From NCBI GenBank assembly GCA_000309945.1, contig CM001633.1:2878199-2942198 (forward strand): a DNA stretch of 64,000 nucleotides. Reading direction: 5' to 3'. Below, one piece after another: positions 25,737 to 33,744 of this stretch. The notes beneath the pieces are model-generated. The model did no database searches, was not told where the DNA came from, and worked only from the letters and a program-made list of their open reading frames with translations. The translations under genes were made by a program, and so were the position numbers. Every line of letters begins with the position of its first letter. Position 1 is the first letter of the stretch. Source of the stretch: Leptolyngbyaceae cyanobacterium JSC-12 (GTDB lineage: Bacteria; Cyanobacteriota; Cyanobacteriia; Leptolyngbyales; Leptolyngbyaceae).

Positions 25737-28694
25737 GTGGTGGGTTGCGATTCCCCAAAATCCATTCCATTCAAGCATCGTCGTCACTGGCTGACTGATC
25801 TGCCCATACTTGGCGGGATCTGGTTAGCGAGTGTCGTCAGCGATCGCCTGTGGCTCTTCCTAGACCATAGCACCCCTGCCTGGGATGCCGCCGATTACCT
25901 GACTGGTTCCCTCACCTACTGGAACGCCCTACAAACACCTCAATGGTTTTCTGGCAACTGGTGGACAAACCTCTGGCTCCTTTCTTCGAAAATCCCACCC
26001 CTGGTTTATCTCTCAACGGCACCAATCATTTCCCTCTTTGGCAAAACTCCTGACCAGATGATTTTGTTATTTCTGGTCTTCAGCGCTATTTTGCTGTCCA
26101 CAGTCTATGGCTTGGGTTCTTACCTTTTCAACGGACGAGTCGGGCTATGGGCAGCCGGGTTTTGTGTCCTCTTCCCCACCCTGTATCAATCCCGTCTGGA
26201 ATTCCTGCTTGACTATCCACTCACTGCCATGGTGACTCTTTGCTTTCTGTGTTTGACCCTGTGGCGAGGAGATCAGGTAGAAGGCAGGAGTAATGAGGGA
26301 GATAGGGAAGACGCGGTAGGTAAGGAGGGCAGAAGGCAGAAGCCAGGAGATGAAAAAAGTGAAGAAAGCCAGGAGTCAGAAGGCAGAAGCCAGGACATCC
26401 CAATTCCCGATTACCCTTCCCCTGCTACCCAGCATCCATCACCCATCACCCATCACCCATCACCGATTCTCGCTTCCCTATCTTCCCCATTCTTCATCAC
26501 CTGTTACTCATTCCTGCGTCCTTTCCTCCCTATCCCCGCATCTCTTCGCCCCTGGCTATTAGCCATTGCATTCGGGATCGCCCTAGGACTGGCACTGATG
26601 ACAAAGCAATCTGCTGGGCTGTTTTTGCTGGTGCCGATCGCCTGGGCTGGGGGGGAAACCATTTGGCAACGGAAATGGCGTCGTCTGGCGCAATTCGGCA
26701 TTGCGTTCATTGCATCATTGCCAGTGTGGTTGCCATGGTATCGCACAAACTGGCTGTTGATTCTCACCTCTAGCAAACGGGCAACGATTGACTCAGCCGC
26801 ACTCCAGGGTTCGCCTTCGCTGCTCTCGCTGGATGCCTGGCTCTTTTACGTATGGCGATTGCCGATTATGGTGTCGGTGCCGTTGTTGCTAGTGCCGTTA
26901 TTAGGGTTAATTTTTTTCTGGCGACGATCGCGCGTGGGGCGGCAGCCATTAACCAGCGTTGATTATGAGCCTAAGCCCCTTGAGTATCGTCAGCAAGCCT
27001 TTCTCGCGTCTCAGCGATCGCTGATCTGGCTCCTGATATTTCTGGTTGGAGCCTATCTACTATCTACGCTGAATCCCAACAAGGATGATCGCTACTTTGC
27101 CCCTGCTCTGCCAGTGATGTCAGTGGTGCTGGCATATGGATTCACTCTGCTACCGCGATCATGGCGGTTGGTACAGTGGGGCAGCGTCGCCTTGGCAGGC
27201 TTATTGATGATTGTGACTCTGTTTCCCATCTTTGCCAGTGCTCATAATCTGACTCAGCCATATCCCAATCGTGCCTTTCCCTACCAAGGCACTCCCTATC
27301 CCCATGCCCAGGTGATTGCCGAAGTTGCTAAAGCAGATCCTTACTTGCGCTCAACTATTGGAGTACTGCCCTCTACTCCCGCCGTAAATCAACACAATGT
27401 CAATTACTATGGGCTAACGCACAATTTTCAAGTGTACGGGCGGCAAGTAGGCACACGCAAATCTTACCTGGAGCAAGATCGGCGATCGCTACCCTGGTTT
27501 TTAACGAAAACAGGCGACCAAGGCTCCATTCGACAGTTGGATGTACAAACTGCAATCGTTCAAGCTGTAGAGCAACGAGGAGATTTTAAGCTGCAAAAAA
27601 GCTGGCAAATCCCTGACGGTAGTGAATTACGACTGTTTCGCCGTAAAGTGCCTGCGATAGAAGTCAAAAGACAGCAGACAGAACGTGAGGAAGGCAAGAG
27701 AGATGGAGAAACCAGGAGTGAGACCCTCCCCCCCGTCCCCTCTCCTCCTCCCGCATCCCCGCCCCCCCTTGCTGACCCAATTCAACTCAACCAGGTCACT
27801 CTGCCAGCAACGGCTCCTCCAGGTCAGCCGATTCCGGTAACCTACGAATGGTCGGGACGATGGAAAGATTTACAAACAGGATTGGTGTTGTTAACTTGGC
27901 GCAGGCAAGAGCAACCTGGTGGACAACGGAGCGGAGCTTACGGAAGTACCAGCAGCGATCGCTGGTTGCATGACCACGGAATTGGTATGGGGATGTTGCA
28001 CCCAGAAACACCTCAACAGGTGCGTGAGACTGATCGCTTTCAGGTGATTGAACGGTTGGCAATGTTGCCGCCTGCCAATGCAATTCCTGGGGTGTATATT
28101 TTGGAACCTGTTTATCTCAATCGGGAAACAGGAACAGCCACTCTTCTTCCAGCAACAACTGCCCGCATTCAAATTGACCCAACTGCCGCACCAACCCCAG
28201 CACCAGAATTAGATCTGGTAACGCAGTTGCGATCGCTAGCAAGTACCCTACCCAAAGGCACTCAATCCCTAGAACGCATTTCTAACGAGATTAGTCGCAT
28301 CAATCAATATGACCCGATTCAGGATTATCTAACCCAGGCGCAGCAGGCAATGACGTATCGGCTTCAGGAAGAACCCCGTAATCAGCAATATGCCTACACT
28401 CTGGCATTAGCCAATGTCTTGAAACGGCAAGTACAACCTGCAATCGCCGCCTTAGAAAGAGTCACCCAATTAGATTCCCAAAATCCTTTTGCCTATGCCT
28501 ACTTGGCGTTTGTCAACCTGTATGATTTTCGTCCAAATGCTGCTCAAACAGTGTTAGATCAGGCATTGAAGTTGAATCCTGATCTAGCAGAACTACAAGC
28601 ATTAAGCGGCATTGCAGCCTTGATGCGAGGTAATTTAATTCAGGCTTGGAAACACGCTCAAGCTTATCAAAAAGCTGAACAAATGAAGGGATAA
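25737..28694 (+). CDS. GT39-like membrane glycosyltransferase with C-terminal TPRs
   Basis: 985 aa, GTG start at 25737 (GTG GTG GGT). The first 500 residues hold about ten membrane segments; the luminal loop after the first helix (TPAWDAADYLTGSLTY) carries the Asp typical of GT39/ArnT-type enzymes that use polyprenyl-phosphate sugars. After about residue 510 comes a soluble outer domain, and the last 150 residues are TPR repeats (NQQYAYTLALANVLKRQ, NPFAYAYLAFVNLYDF, NPDLAELQALSGIAALM). Two low-complexity inserts interrupt it in frame: one between membrane segments (26272-26545) and one in a linker (27661-27780). Its stop codon lies within the minus-strand terminator at 28693-28722. Acceptor unknown. 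Confidence 0.85.
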   Translation: MVGCDSPKSIPFKHRRHWLTDLPILGGIWLASVVSDRLWLFLDHSTPAWDAADYLTGSLTYWNALQTPQWFSGNWWTNLWLLSSKIPPLVYLSTAPIISLFGKTPDQMILLFLVFSAILLSTVYGLGSYLFNGRVGLWAAGFCVLFPTLYQSRLEFLLDYPLTAMVTLCFLCLTLWRGDQVEGRSNEGDREDAVGKEGRRQKPGDEKSEESQESEGRSQDIPIPDYPSPATQHPSPITHHPSPILASLSSPFFITCYSFLRPFLPIPASLRPWLLAIAFGIALGLALMTKQSAGLFLLVPIAWAGGETIWQRKWRRLAQFGIAFIASLPVWLPWYRTNWLLILTSSKRATIDSAALQGSPSLLSLDAWLFYVWRLPIMVSVPLLLVPLLGLIFFWRRSRVGRQPLTSVDYEPKPLEYRQQAFLASQRSLIWLLIFLVGAYLLSTLNPNKDDRYFAPALPVMSVVLAYGFTLLPRSWRLVQWGSVALAGLLMIVTLFPIFASAHNLTQPYPNRAFPYQGTPYPHAQVIAEVAKADPYLRSTIGVLPSTPAVNQHNVNYYGLTHNFQVYGRQVGTRKSYLEQDRRSLPWFLTKTGDQGSIRQLDVQTAIVQAVEQRGDFKLQKSWQIPDGSELRLFRRKVPAIEVKRQQTEREEGKRDGETRSETLPPVPSPPPASPPPLADPIQLNQVTLPATAPPGQPIPVTYEWSGRWKDLQTGLVLLTWRRQEQPGGQRSGAYGSTSSDRWLHDHGIGMGMLHPETPQQVRETDRFQVIERLAMLPPANAIPGVYILEPVYLNRETGTATLLPATTARIQIDPTAAPTPAPELDLVTQLRSLASTLPKGTQSLERISNEISRINQYDPIQDYLTQAQQAMTYRLQEEPRNQQYAYTLALANVLKRQVQPAIAALERVTQLDSQNPFAYAYLAFVNLYDFRPNAAQTVLDQALKLNPDLAELQALSGIAALMRGNLIQAWKHAQAYQKAEQMKG
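26272..26545. repeat. Low-complexity insert inside the GT39 gene, first of two
   Basis: Purine-rich units such as GGCAGAAGCCAGGA and CAGGAGTCAGAAGGCAGAAG are followed by tandem CCCATCACCCATCACCCATC and by TTCC/CCTC-rich stretches. The protein gains EGRSNEGDRED..., SEESQESEGRSQ and PSPITHHPSP-type linkers between two membrane helices. The wording closely matches the STAND-gene inserts on the other strand (AGTCAGAAG family). Confidence 0.8.
27661..27780. repeat. Low-complexity insert inside the GT39 gene, second
   Basis: A purine-rich run (AGACAGCAGACAGAACGTG, GGAGAAACCAGGAGTGAG) switches abruptly to a C-rich run (about 27725-27772, nearly all C and T with scattered A or G). The peptide is a Gln/Arg/Glu-rich then Pro-rich linker, in frame, before the C-terminal domain. 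Confidence 0.75.
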
Positions 28695-28722
28695 AAAAAG
28701 ACCCTAGCAAACTGCTAAGGTC
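28693..28722 (-). terminator. Strong rho-independent terminator for the 59-aa gene
   Basis: On the minus strand a 10-bp stem (GACCTTAGCA / TGCTAGGGTC, one T-G pair) with a 3-base loop is followed by seven T. It lies 69 bases past the stop of the small gene at 28792-28971. On the plus strand the A-run overlaps the stop codon of the GT39 gene, so one short segment serves both gene ends. Confidence 0.85.
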
Positions 28723-28791
28723 TACCAAGCTAAAGGGAGGAATCCATACTCTGACACTTTAAGTTTCACTATCAATTCGACCGGGTTTCGG

Positions 28792-28971
28792 CTAGGGTCG
28801 ATTCTTTTTCAGCTTGTCGTTAATTTGCTGTTCTACTTGCTTGAGACGATTGAGATCAAGCCTGGGCACAGCAGGCTTTGAGGGAATGCCAATTTCAATT
28901 GGTCCACCCAGGGCTTCAGCTCCAGATTTCGGCTGTGCATCAGATTGGTTCTTAGCAGATGATGAACTCAT
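28792..28971 (-). CDS. Small hydrophilic protein, 59 aa
   Basis: Too short for routine gene lists, but well supported: ATG at 28971 preceded by AAGGA eight bases upstream, an open frame to a TAG at 28792-28794, and a strong terminator just after. The protein begins MSSSSAKNQSDAQPKS, has a Gly/Pro-rich middle (GGPIEIGIPSKPAVPRL) and ends with an amphipathic, charged helix (NRLKQVEQQINDKLKK) that could form a coiled coil. No domain is recognised. The isolated transcription unit and helix-forming end suggest a small adaptor or regulator, but that is a guess. Confidence 0.65.
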   Translation of the reverse strand: MSSSSAKNQSDAQPKSGAEALGGPIEIGIPSKPAVPRLDLNRLKQVEQQINDKLKKNRP

Positions 28972-29202
28972 TGGAGTTTTCCTTAATAAGTAGAGGGGGC
29001 AGTTTTCAAAAATTCAGGTAAAGGCAATATTGGGGCAACAATAGTGGCTTTACCTTGCCAATCATGGGCTTTGCAAATACCAGTTACAAACAAACAAACG
29101 CACGACTGATTACTGAACTCTTATAGATTTAGCTATGTGAAATATGGTGAAGGTAGGGGAGAACGCCTATCCAAAACCAGGTTTTCATGAATTCGACTTA
29201 TC

Positions 29203-29379
29203 TTAAGCGTTCTGACCAACGTTAGAATTTCTAGCAGTAACTTCAACAGGGGTTTGAATAGAAAATTTAAAGCTTGATTTAGGAGCAGAGAATGCAGAGA
29301 ATACAGAAATCAGAAGGAGAAATCCAAAGATTGCGATCGCAGTCTGGCAGAATAGTGGAAATTCAGAACTCCGTTGCAT
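29203..29379 (-). CDS. Small single-pass membrane protein, 58 aa
   Basis: Open frame from ATG 29379 to TAA at 29203, with GGAGG five bases before the start, one of the best ribosome sites in the window. Residues 1-12 are polar (MQRSSEFPLFCQ), about 13-31 form a strong hydrophobic helix (TAIAIFGFLLLISVFSAF), and the rest is a short polar tail. It looks like a signal-anchored membrane peptide; no family is recognised. A 15-bp tandem repeat lies just upstream of its ribosome site. It may be in line with the 59-aa gene on the same strand, 230 bases further on. Confidence 0.6.
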   Translation of the reverse strand: MQRSSEFPLFCQTAIAIFGFLLLISVFSAFSAPKSSFKFSIQTPVEVTARNSNVGQNA

Positions 29380-29389
29380 AACAACCTCC

Positions 29390-29420
29390 AGGTAGACTTG
29401 TGAGCAGGTAGACTTGTGAG
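29390..29420. repeat. Tandem 15-bp repeat upstream of the 58-aa gene
   Basis: AGGTAGACTTGTGAG occurs at 29390-29404 and 29406-29420, one base apart. It lies in the 5' leader of the small membrane protein gene, right before its GGAGG. Confidence 0.85.
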
Positions 29421-29658
29421 ACTGATAGGATTAACTGGACTAATTGATTCATCTCTCTATAGTTATCATCATCGGAGATTGGACTGATTCCTGAAGTGAT
29501 GCCCAACTTTTTCCCAGGTGATGCTTAGCTGAAATACTTGTGATGCAGGGCTTTGAGCAGTGTGACCTAATGCTTCTCCAAGTGTGATTTGTCTCACTTG
29601 CATAATGTTTTTTTGGTTAGGCAAATCATTTGCAAATCCCCTAATCCCTGCAAATCCC

Positions 29659-30405
29659 CTAATCCCTATGCAGTAAAATTCGATCCACAAATTTCTCAAT
29701 CAATTGATTGGAAATAGGTGTCTCTTGTAAGTTCTGCAAAATCTTGGCTAAGTGGTCATCGTTGTCTAAATAACGAGACTGATAGCGCGTAATTCTAATT
29801 TTCAGATCTTTTGCATCAACTTCGGGATGAAATTGAAACCCATAAAAAGGTTTCCCTGCCATTTTGAAAGCGTGATAGGGGCAACGGTCTGAAAAAGCCA
29901 GCAAAATCGCTTCTTCTGGCATAGTTAATGCTCGTTCTTTATGTCCGGAGACTGCCCAAAAGCCGTTGGGAACATCACGAAATAGGGGATCCACCGCCGC
30001 CTCATCCGTCAACCAGAGGGGATAGGTGCCCATTTCCATGCTGGCTTTATCAACAATGACTTTTCCGCCCAATGCCTCTACCGCCGCCTGGAAACCAAAG
30101 CAGGAAGCAAACACAGGAATGTATGCATCTAAACAGTGAACCAACAAACGCTTGGCAGACTCTACAAATGGATAATTTTCTGGCTGGGTTACGGAAGCAT
30201 CACTAGAACCACCGACGAAGAGTGCATCATAGCCATCCAGGCACGTTGCATCAAATTCCAGCACTTTAAACACGTCTAGCACACCAAATTGGTCTGGCTG
30301 CAAACGGCTGTAGCGTACAAATTCGTCGAATTCTTCCAGGCGAGTTTGTTCGTCATCCCGAATTTGCATCAGTAGGATTTTGAGTTGGGAGCGGTGTTTT
30401 GCCAT
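29659..30405 (-). CDS. Class I glutamine amidotransferase-like protein
   Basis: 248 aa. A GATase1 fold with a complete catalytic triad: nucleophile Cys102 in FASCFGFQ, and His193 and Glu195 in FQFHPEVD. These proteins remove ammonia from glutamine (or cleave gamma-glutamyl bonds) for a partner or on their own. It is most like the stand-alone GMP-synthase-like/YfeJ group, which includes gamma-glutamyl peptidases. No synthase partner is adjacent, so the substrate is unknown. The 3' end runs into a short tandem repeat (GCAAATCCCCTAATCCCT, twice, about 29631-29668). Confidence 0.88.
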   Translation of the reverse strand: MAKHRSQLKILLMQIRDDEQTRLEEFDEFVRYSRLQPDQFGVLDVFKVLEFDATCLDGYDALFVGGSSDASVTQPENYPFVESAKRLLVHCLDAYIPVFASCFGFQAAVEALGGKVIVDKASMEMGTYPLWLTDEAAVDPLFRDVPNGFWAVSGHKERALTMPEEAILLAFSDRCPYHAFKMAGKPFYGFQFHPEVDAKDLKIRITRYQSRYLDNDDHLAKILQNLQETPISNQLIEKFVDRILLHRD

Positions 30406-30532
30406 TCGGTGATAGTTTGGGCGATCGCGTGCGAGTTCTCTAAGGGCAAAGTGTAACAGGGTCGAGCACTAAGGCTAACCCTGTATTATGGCTCTTTTCG
30501 GGGTAAATGAACGAGTCAGGCTTTATTACAAG

Positions 30533-30793
30533 TCAGGCTTCTATTAGATGCTTAGAAAAAGCAGGATGTGGATCATAGAGACGGCTACCTGCACCTACGC
30601 GTCGTCCTGGAATGCCTGGTCTTGCAGCAAAAAGAGTTTGCTGGGATGCAGTAGGTAAATTCAGCTTTGGGCTGAAGTCCTGAGATGTAGAAAGCTGATT
30701 GAATGAGGGTTGAGCGACTGCAGCAGTTTGAGTCAAGGCGATCGTACTCACAGACAGCCATAGAGAGTAGGCGACAGCAGGATTAAGCATCAT
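30533..30793 (-). CDS. Small exported protein with PGRR-GAGSR motif
   Basis: 86 aa. It has a signal peptide (MMLNPAVAYSLWLSVSTIALTQTAAVAQ) with a clear Ala-x-Ala cleavage region, so it is probably periplasmic. The mature part is polar and contains PGIPGRRVGAGSR, a segment like the one found near the start of cyanobacterial DUF928 proteins, whose remaining 150 or so residues are absent. AAGGA lies about nine bases before the start. It is either a short paralogue or a truncated DUF928 gene; I cannot tell which. Confidence 0.6.
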   Translation of the reverse strand: MMLNPAVAYSLWLSVSTIALTQTAAVAQPSFNQLSTSQDFSPKLNLPTASQQTLFAARPGIPGRRVGAGSRLYDPHPAFSKHLIEA

Positions 30794-30871
30794 ACAAACT
30801 CATCCTTAGATAGACAGTGCATTAGGGGCTTCTAAGGATTACTTACGTTTCTCAGCAACCAATTATGCTTA

Positions 30872-30907
30872 AGAAAAAACTCCTGTTGGTAGATGCCCAC
30901 AGGAGTT
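30872..30907 (-). terminator. Terminator of the rtcB gene
   Basis: Minus strand: AACTCCTGT/ACAGGAGTT form a 9-bp stem (30878-30886 with 30899-30907) closed by a short inner loop and followed by a run of T (30874-30879). It lies 30 bases after the rtcB stop. Confidence 0.8.
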
Positions 30908-30937
30908 GACGTGCATTCGGTCGTTAGGTTCCAGGCA

Positions 30938-32119
30938 TTACCCTTTCACACACACAACCTGTTTCAACGTTGCCACGATTTCGACCAGATCTGCCTGATT
31001 TGCCATCACCTGGTCAATCGGTTTGTAAGCTCCCGGAATTTCATCCAGAACACCACTATCTTTCCGGCATTCCACTCCTTCCGTTTGCTTGATCAAGTCA
31101 TCCAGTGAGAAGTGTAGCTTCGCCTTGTTGCGAGACATTTGTCGTCCCGCCCCATGAGAGCAAGAGCAGTAGCTTTCATGATTCCCCTTGCCCTTCACAA
31201 TGAAGGATTTCGCCCCCATTGATCCTGGAATGATGCCATAATCCCCCGCTTGGGCACGCACAGCCCCTTTACGAGTCACATACACTTCCTCACCATAGTG
31301 CACTTCCTTTTCGGCGTAGTTGTGGTGACAGTTGACAGAAAGTAATGGTTTAGTCGGCTTGCCTCCTGCCAAATGCTTCTCCACAATGCGCTTTACCCGT
31401 TCCATCATCACATCACGGTTCACACGGGCGTAGTTTTGTGCCCATTGCAAATCACGCCAGTAGGCATCAAATTCCGGTGTACCCGCAACAAAATACGCTA
31501 GGTCTGGGTCAGGAAGCTGGTTGCCAGCCAGCTTTGCCAATTGCTTCCCGGTGTTGATGTGGCACTGTGCCAGCATATTACCGATATTACGAGAACCAGA
31601 GTGCAACATAATCCACACCTGATCGTCAGTATCCAGACAAATTTCAATGAAATGATTGCCGCCACCAAGCGACCCCATCTGGCGCATGGCTTTAGGCTGT
31701 AAATCCTGAACGCCTGGGTGTAATTCTTTGAACTGGCTCCATCCCTGCCAGTTAGAAACGCTCTTGCCGACCTCTTTGTTTTCGTTGAAGCCGACCGGAA
31801 CCATTGATTCGATATCCTGGCGGATTTTCTTCAGCTTGCCTTCCAGTTGAGCGGCAACGAAAGGGGTTTTAATGGCGCACATGCCACAGCCAATATCTAC
31901 TCCTACCGCCGCAGGAATAATGGCGTCTTTGGTGGCAATCACGGAACCAACCAGCGCTCCCTTACCCAGGTGCACATCCGGCATCAGCGCCACGTGTTTA
32001 AACACAAATGGGAGGGAGGCGACGTTTTTCGCCATTTTAGTTTCTTCGGTTCCCAGGTCGTGATTTGCCCAGGAAAGAACTGGAGTTGGTGTTGCAAGTT
32101 TCAATGCTTCGTAAGGCAT
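30938..32119 (-). CDS. rtcB: RtcB family RNA ligase
   Basis: 393 aa, the short bacterial form. RtcB joins 2',3'-cyclic phosphate or 3'-phosphate RNA ends to 5'-OH ends with GTP and Mn2+, repairing cut tRNA or rRNA. Metal-binding blocks are present: PDVHLGKGALVGSV, VGVDIGCGM (Asp and Cys ligands), MGSLGGGNHFIE, MLHSGSRNIG and NCHHNYAEKE; the guanylylated histidine lies in SCSHGAGRQMSR. The start has GGAGG eight bases upstream. No archease or RtcA gene is next to it. A terminator follows the stop. Confidence 0.94.
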   Translation of the reverse strand: MPYEALKLATPTPVLSWANHDLGTEETKMAKNVASLPFVFKHVALMPDVHLGKGALVGSVIATKDAIIPAAVGVDIGCGMCAIKTPFVAAQLEGKLKKIRQDIESMVPVGFNENKEVGKSVSNWQGWSQFKELHPGVQDLQPKAMRQMGSLGGGNHFIEICLDTDDQVWIMLHSGSRNIGNMLAQCHINTGKQLAKLAGNQLPDPDLAYFVAGTPEFDAYWRDLQWAQNYARVNRDVMMERVKRIVEKHLAGGKPTKPLLSVNCHHNYAEKEVHYGEEVYVTRKGAVRAQAGDYGIIPGSMGAKSFIVKGKGNHESYCSCSHGAGRQMSRNKAKLHFSLDDLIKQTEGVECRKDSGVLDEIPGAYKPIDQVMANQADLVEIVATLKQVVCVKG

Positions 32120-32237
32120 AGTGGTTGCCTCCTCTCCTCAATCGACCAATTGTGACCACGTTCTTGTGACCACGTTTTATGATTGCGTAGCCGACATACT
32201 ACACATACTACAAAGATAATTCAAGCCTGTCAACCAT

Positions 32238-33188
32238 TCAACGCGGCACGGGAACTTGCCCCAACATTGAGCCAATCACGGCATCCACCTGTAACCCGTC
32301 GAGTTGCGCTTCTGGGCGAAGGATGAGGCGATGGCGCAGAACTGGGGATGCCACGGCTTTGATGTCATCCGGTGTCACGTAATCACGGTGAGCCAACCAG
32401 GCGATCGCTTTGCTTGCCTGCAACCAGGCAACACCTGCACGGGGAGAAGCTCCCAGAGCCAGATCGGGATGCTGTCGCGATCGCTGCACCAGTGCCAGCA
32501 GGTATTCCACCAATTGATCGGTCAGTTGGATGGATTGCACAGCTTTGCGAGCTGCCAGAATTTGCTCAACTGCCATGATTGGCTTCAGCTTTGCCAGATC
32601 TAGCCGCTTCGTTTGCAGCCCTGCCTGACTGTTGAGCAGCATTTGTTTCTCAGCTTTGGCATCGGGATAGTCCACCACGAGTTTGAACAGGAAGCGATCG
32701 AGTTGGGCTTCGGGGAGGGGATAGGTCCCTTCAAACTCCAGCGAGTTCTGAGTAGCAATTACCCAAAACAATTCTGGTAACGATAAGCCTTGTCCATCCA
32801 GCGTGACCTGTTGCTCTTCCATTGCTTCCAGCAGGGCAGACTGAGTTTTGGGTGGGGTGCGGTTCACTTCGTCTGCCAGCAAGATTTGAGTAAAGACGGG
32901 TCCTTTTTTAAGGATAAAGTCACGAGTATTCAGGTCAAAAATGTTTGTCCCTAAGATATCGGAGGGCAGCACATCCGGTGTTAGCTGAATGCGACGAAAC
33001 TCTGCCTGCACCAGTTGAGCGATCGCTTTTACGGTCAGCGTTTTTCCAGTACCGGGTACTCCCTCCAAAATTACATGTCCCCCTGCCAATAGGGCTACCA
33101 TCAGTTGCTGGACCAGCGAGAACTGACCCACCACAATTTTGCTGAGGGCTTCAGAGAGGCGGTCAAAGGCAGTGTTGAGTTCGGTCAT
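32238..33188 (-). CDS. MoxR family AAA+ ATPase
   Basis: 316 aa. Walker A EGVPGTGKTLTVKA, the conserved FRRIQLTPDVLPSDILGTNIFD, Walker B ILLADEVNRTPPKTQSALLEAMEE, sensor 1 VIATQNSLEFEGTYPLPEAQLDRF, and a C-terminal helical lid with GASPRAGVAWLQASKA. MoxR proteins act as chaperone-like ATPases, commonly with DUF58/vWA partners; the only DUF58 gene here is at 1441-2769. It is 12 bases after the coiled-coil gene on the same strand, which suggests an operon. Confidence 0.93.
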   Translation of the reverse strand: MTELNTAFDRLSEALSKIVVGQFSLVQQLMVALLAGGHVILEGVPGTGKTLTVKAIAQLVQAEFRRIQLTPDVLPSDILGTNIFDLNTRDFILKKGPVFTQILLADEVNRTPPKTQSALLEAMEEQQVTLDGQGLSLPELFWVIATQNSLEFEGTYPLPEAQLDRFLFKLVVDYPDAKAEKQMLLNSQAGLQTKRLDLAKLKPIMAVEQILAARKAVQSIQLTDQLVEYLLALVQRSRQHPDLALGASPRAGVAWLQASKAIAWLAHRDYVTPDDIKAVASPVLRHRLILRPEAQLDGLQVDAVIGSMLGQVPVPR

Positions 33189-33200
33189 TCCCTCACCTTC

Positions 33201-33653
33201 CTATTTCTCTCCTGCTTTCTTAGAAAGGGCATCGATTGCGTCTCCAAGGGCGGTGGTCAGACTTTTGCGGGTTTGGGCGTGGTTTGCTTGCTCGGTTTGC
33301 AGGGCTTGCATGAGGCGATCGCATTCAGCTAACGCTTGAACCAAGTGAGACTTTAGTTCTACCGGGGTGTTTAAGCTTTCAACCATGGCTTGAATCCGGT
33401 TCAGGTTAGTGTCTGAGATTGAGATTGATTGAGAGAAGGGATACCCTTTGAGCGTTTGAACTTCTTGCTGCAAGGCTTCAATGGTTTGTTTGGCGATTGC
33501 AGCTTCCATCCGGCGCTGTTGAGCTTCCGTTTCATACAAGCGTTGCCAATTCACAGCACTGGCATAAGCTTCTTCGCGTTCACGCTGGGCTTCGGCAAGT
33601 TGCTGCTTGAGTACCTTAATTTCGTCCAACCACTGCGTAACGTTTTGGGTCAT
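33201..33653 (-). CDS. Coiled-coil protein upstream of moxR
   Basis: 150 aa, no membrane segment. Residues 5-70 form a long heptad-patterned helix (WLDEIKVLKQQLAEAQRERE...), then a short linker with FSQSISISDTNLNRIQAMV, and a second coiled coil near the C-terminus. I know of similar conserved cyanobacterial hypothetical proteins but no function. Its spacing of 12 bases to the MoxR gene suggests that it could act with the ATPase. Confidence 0.75.
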   Translation of the reverse strand: MTQNVTQWLDEIKVLKQQLAEAQREREEAYASAVNWQRLYETEAQQRRMEAAIAKQTIEALQQEVQTLKGYPFSQSISISDTNLNRIQAMVESLNTPVELKSHLVQALAECDRLMQALQTEQANHAQTRKSLTTALGDAIDALSKKAGEK

Positions 33654-33744
33654 CCTGGCTCCTTTGCGCGATCACTTTCATCGCCTCAGCGTCGCATCAT
33701 CCAAAAAGTCTAGCGGAGTCAGATGGAAGATGTCACACATGCCA

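Noticed and set aside
29469-29699. 76-aa minus-strand frame after the glutamine amidotransferase
   Set aside because: It overlaps the 3' end of that gene and is built partly on a short tandem repeat; no ribosome site.
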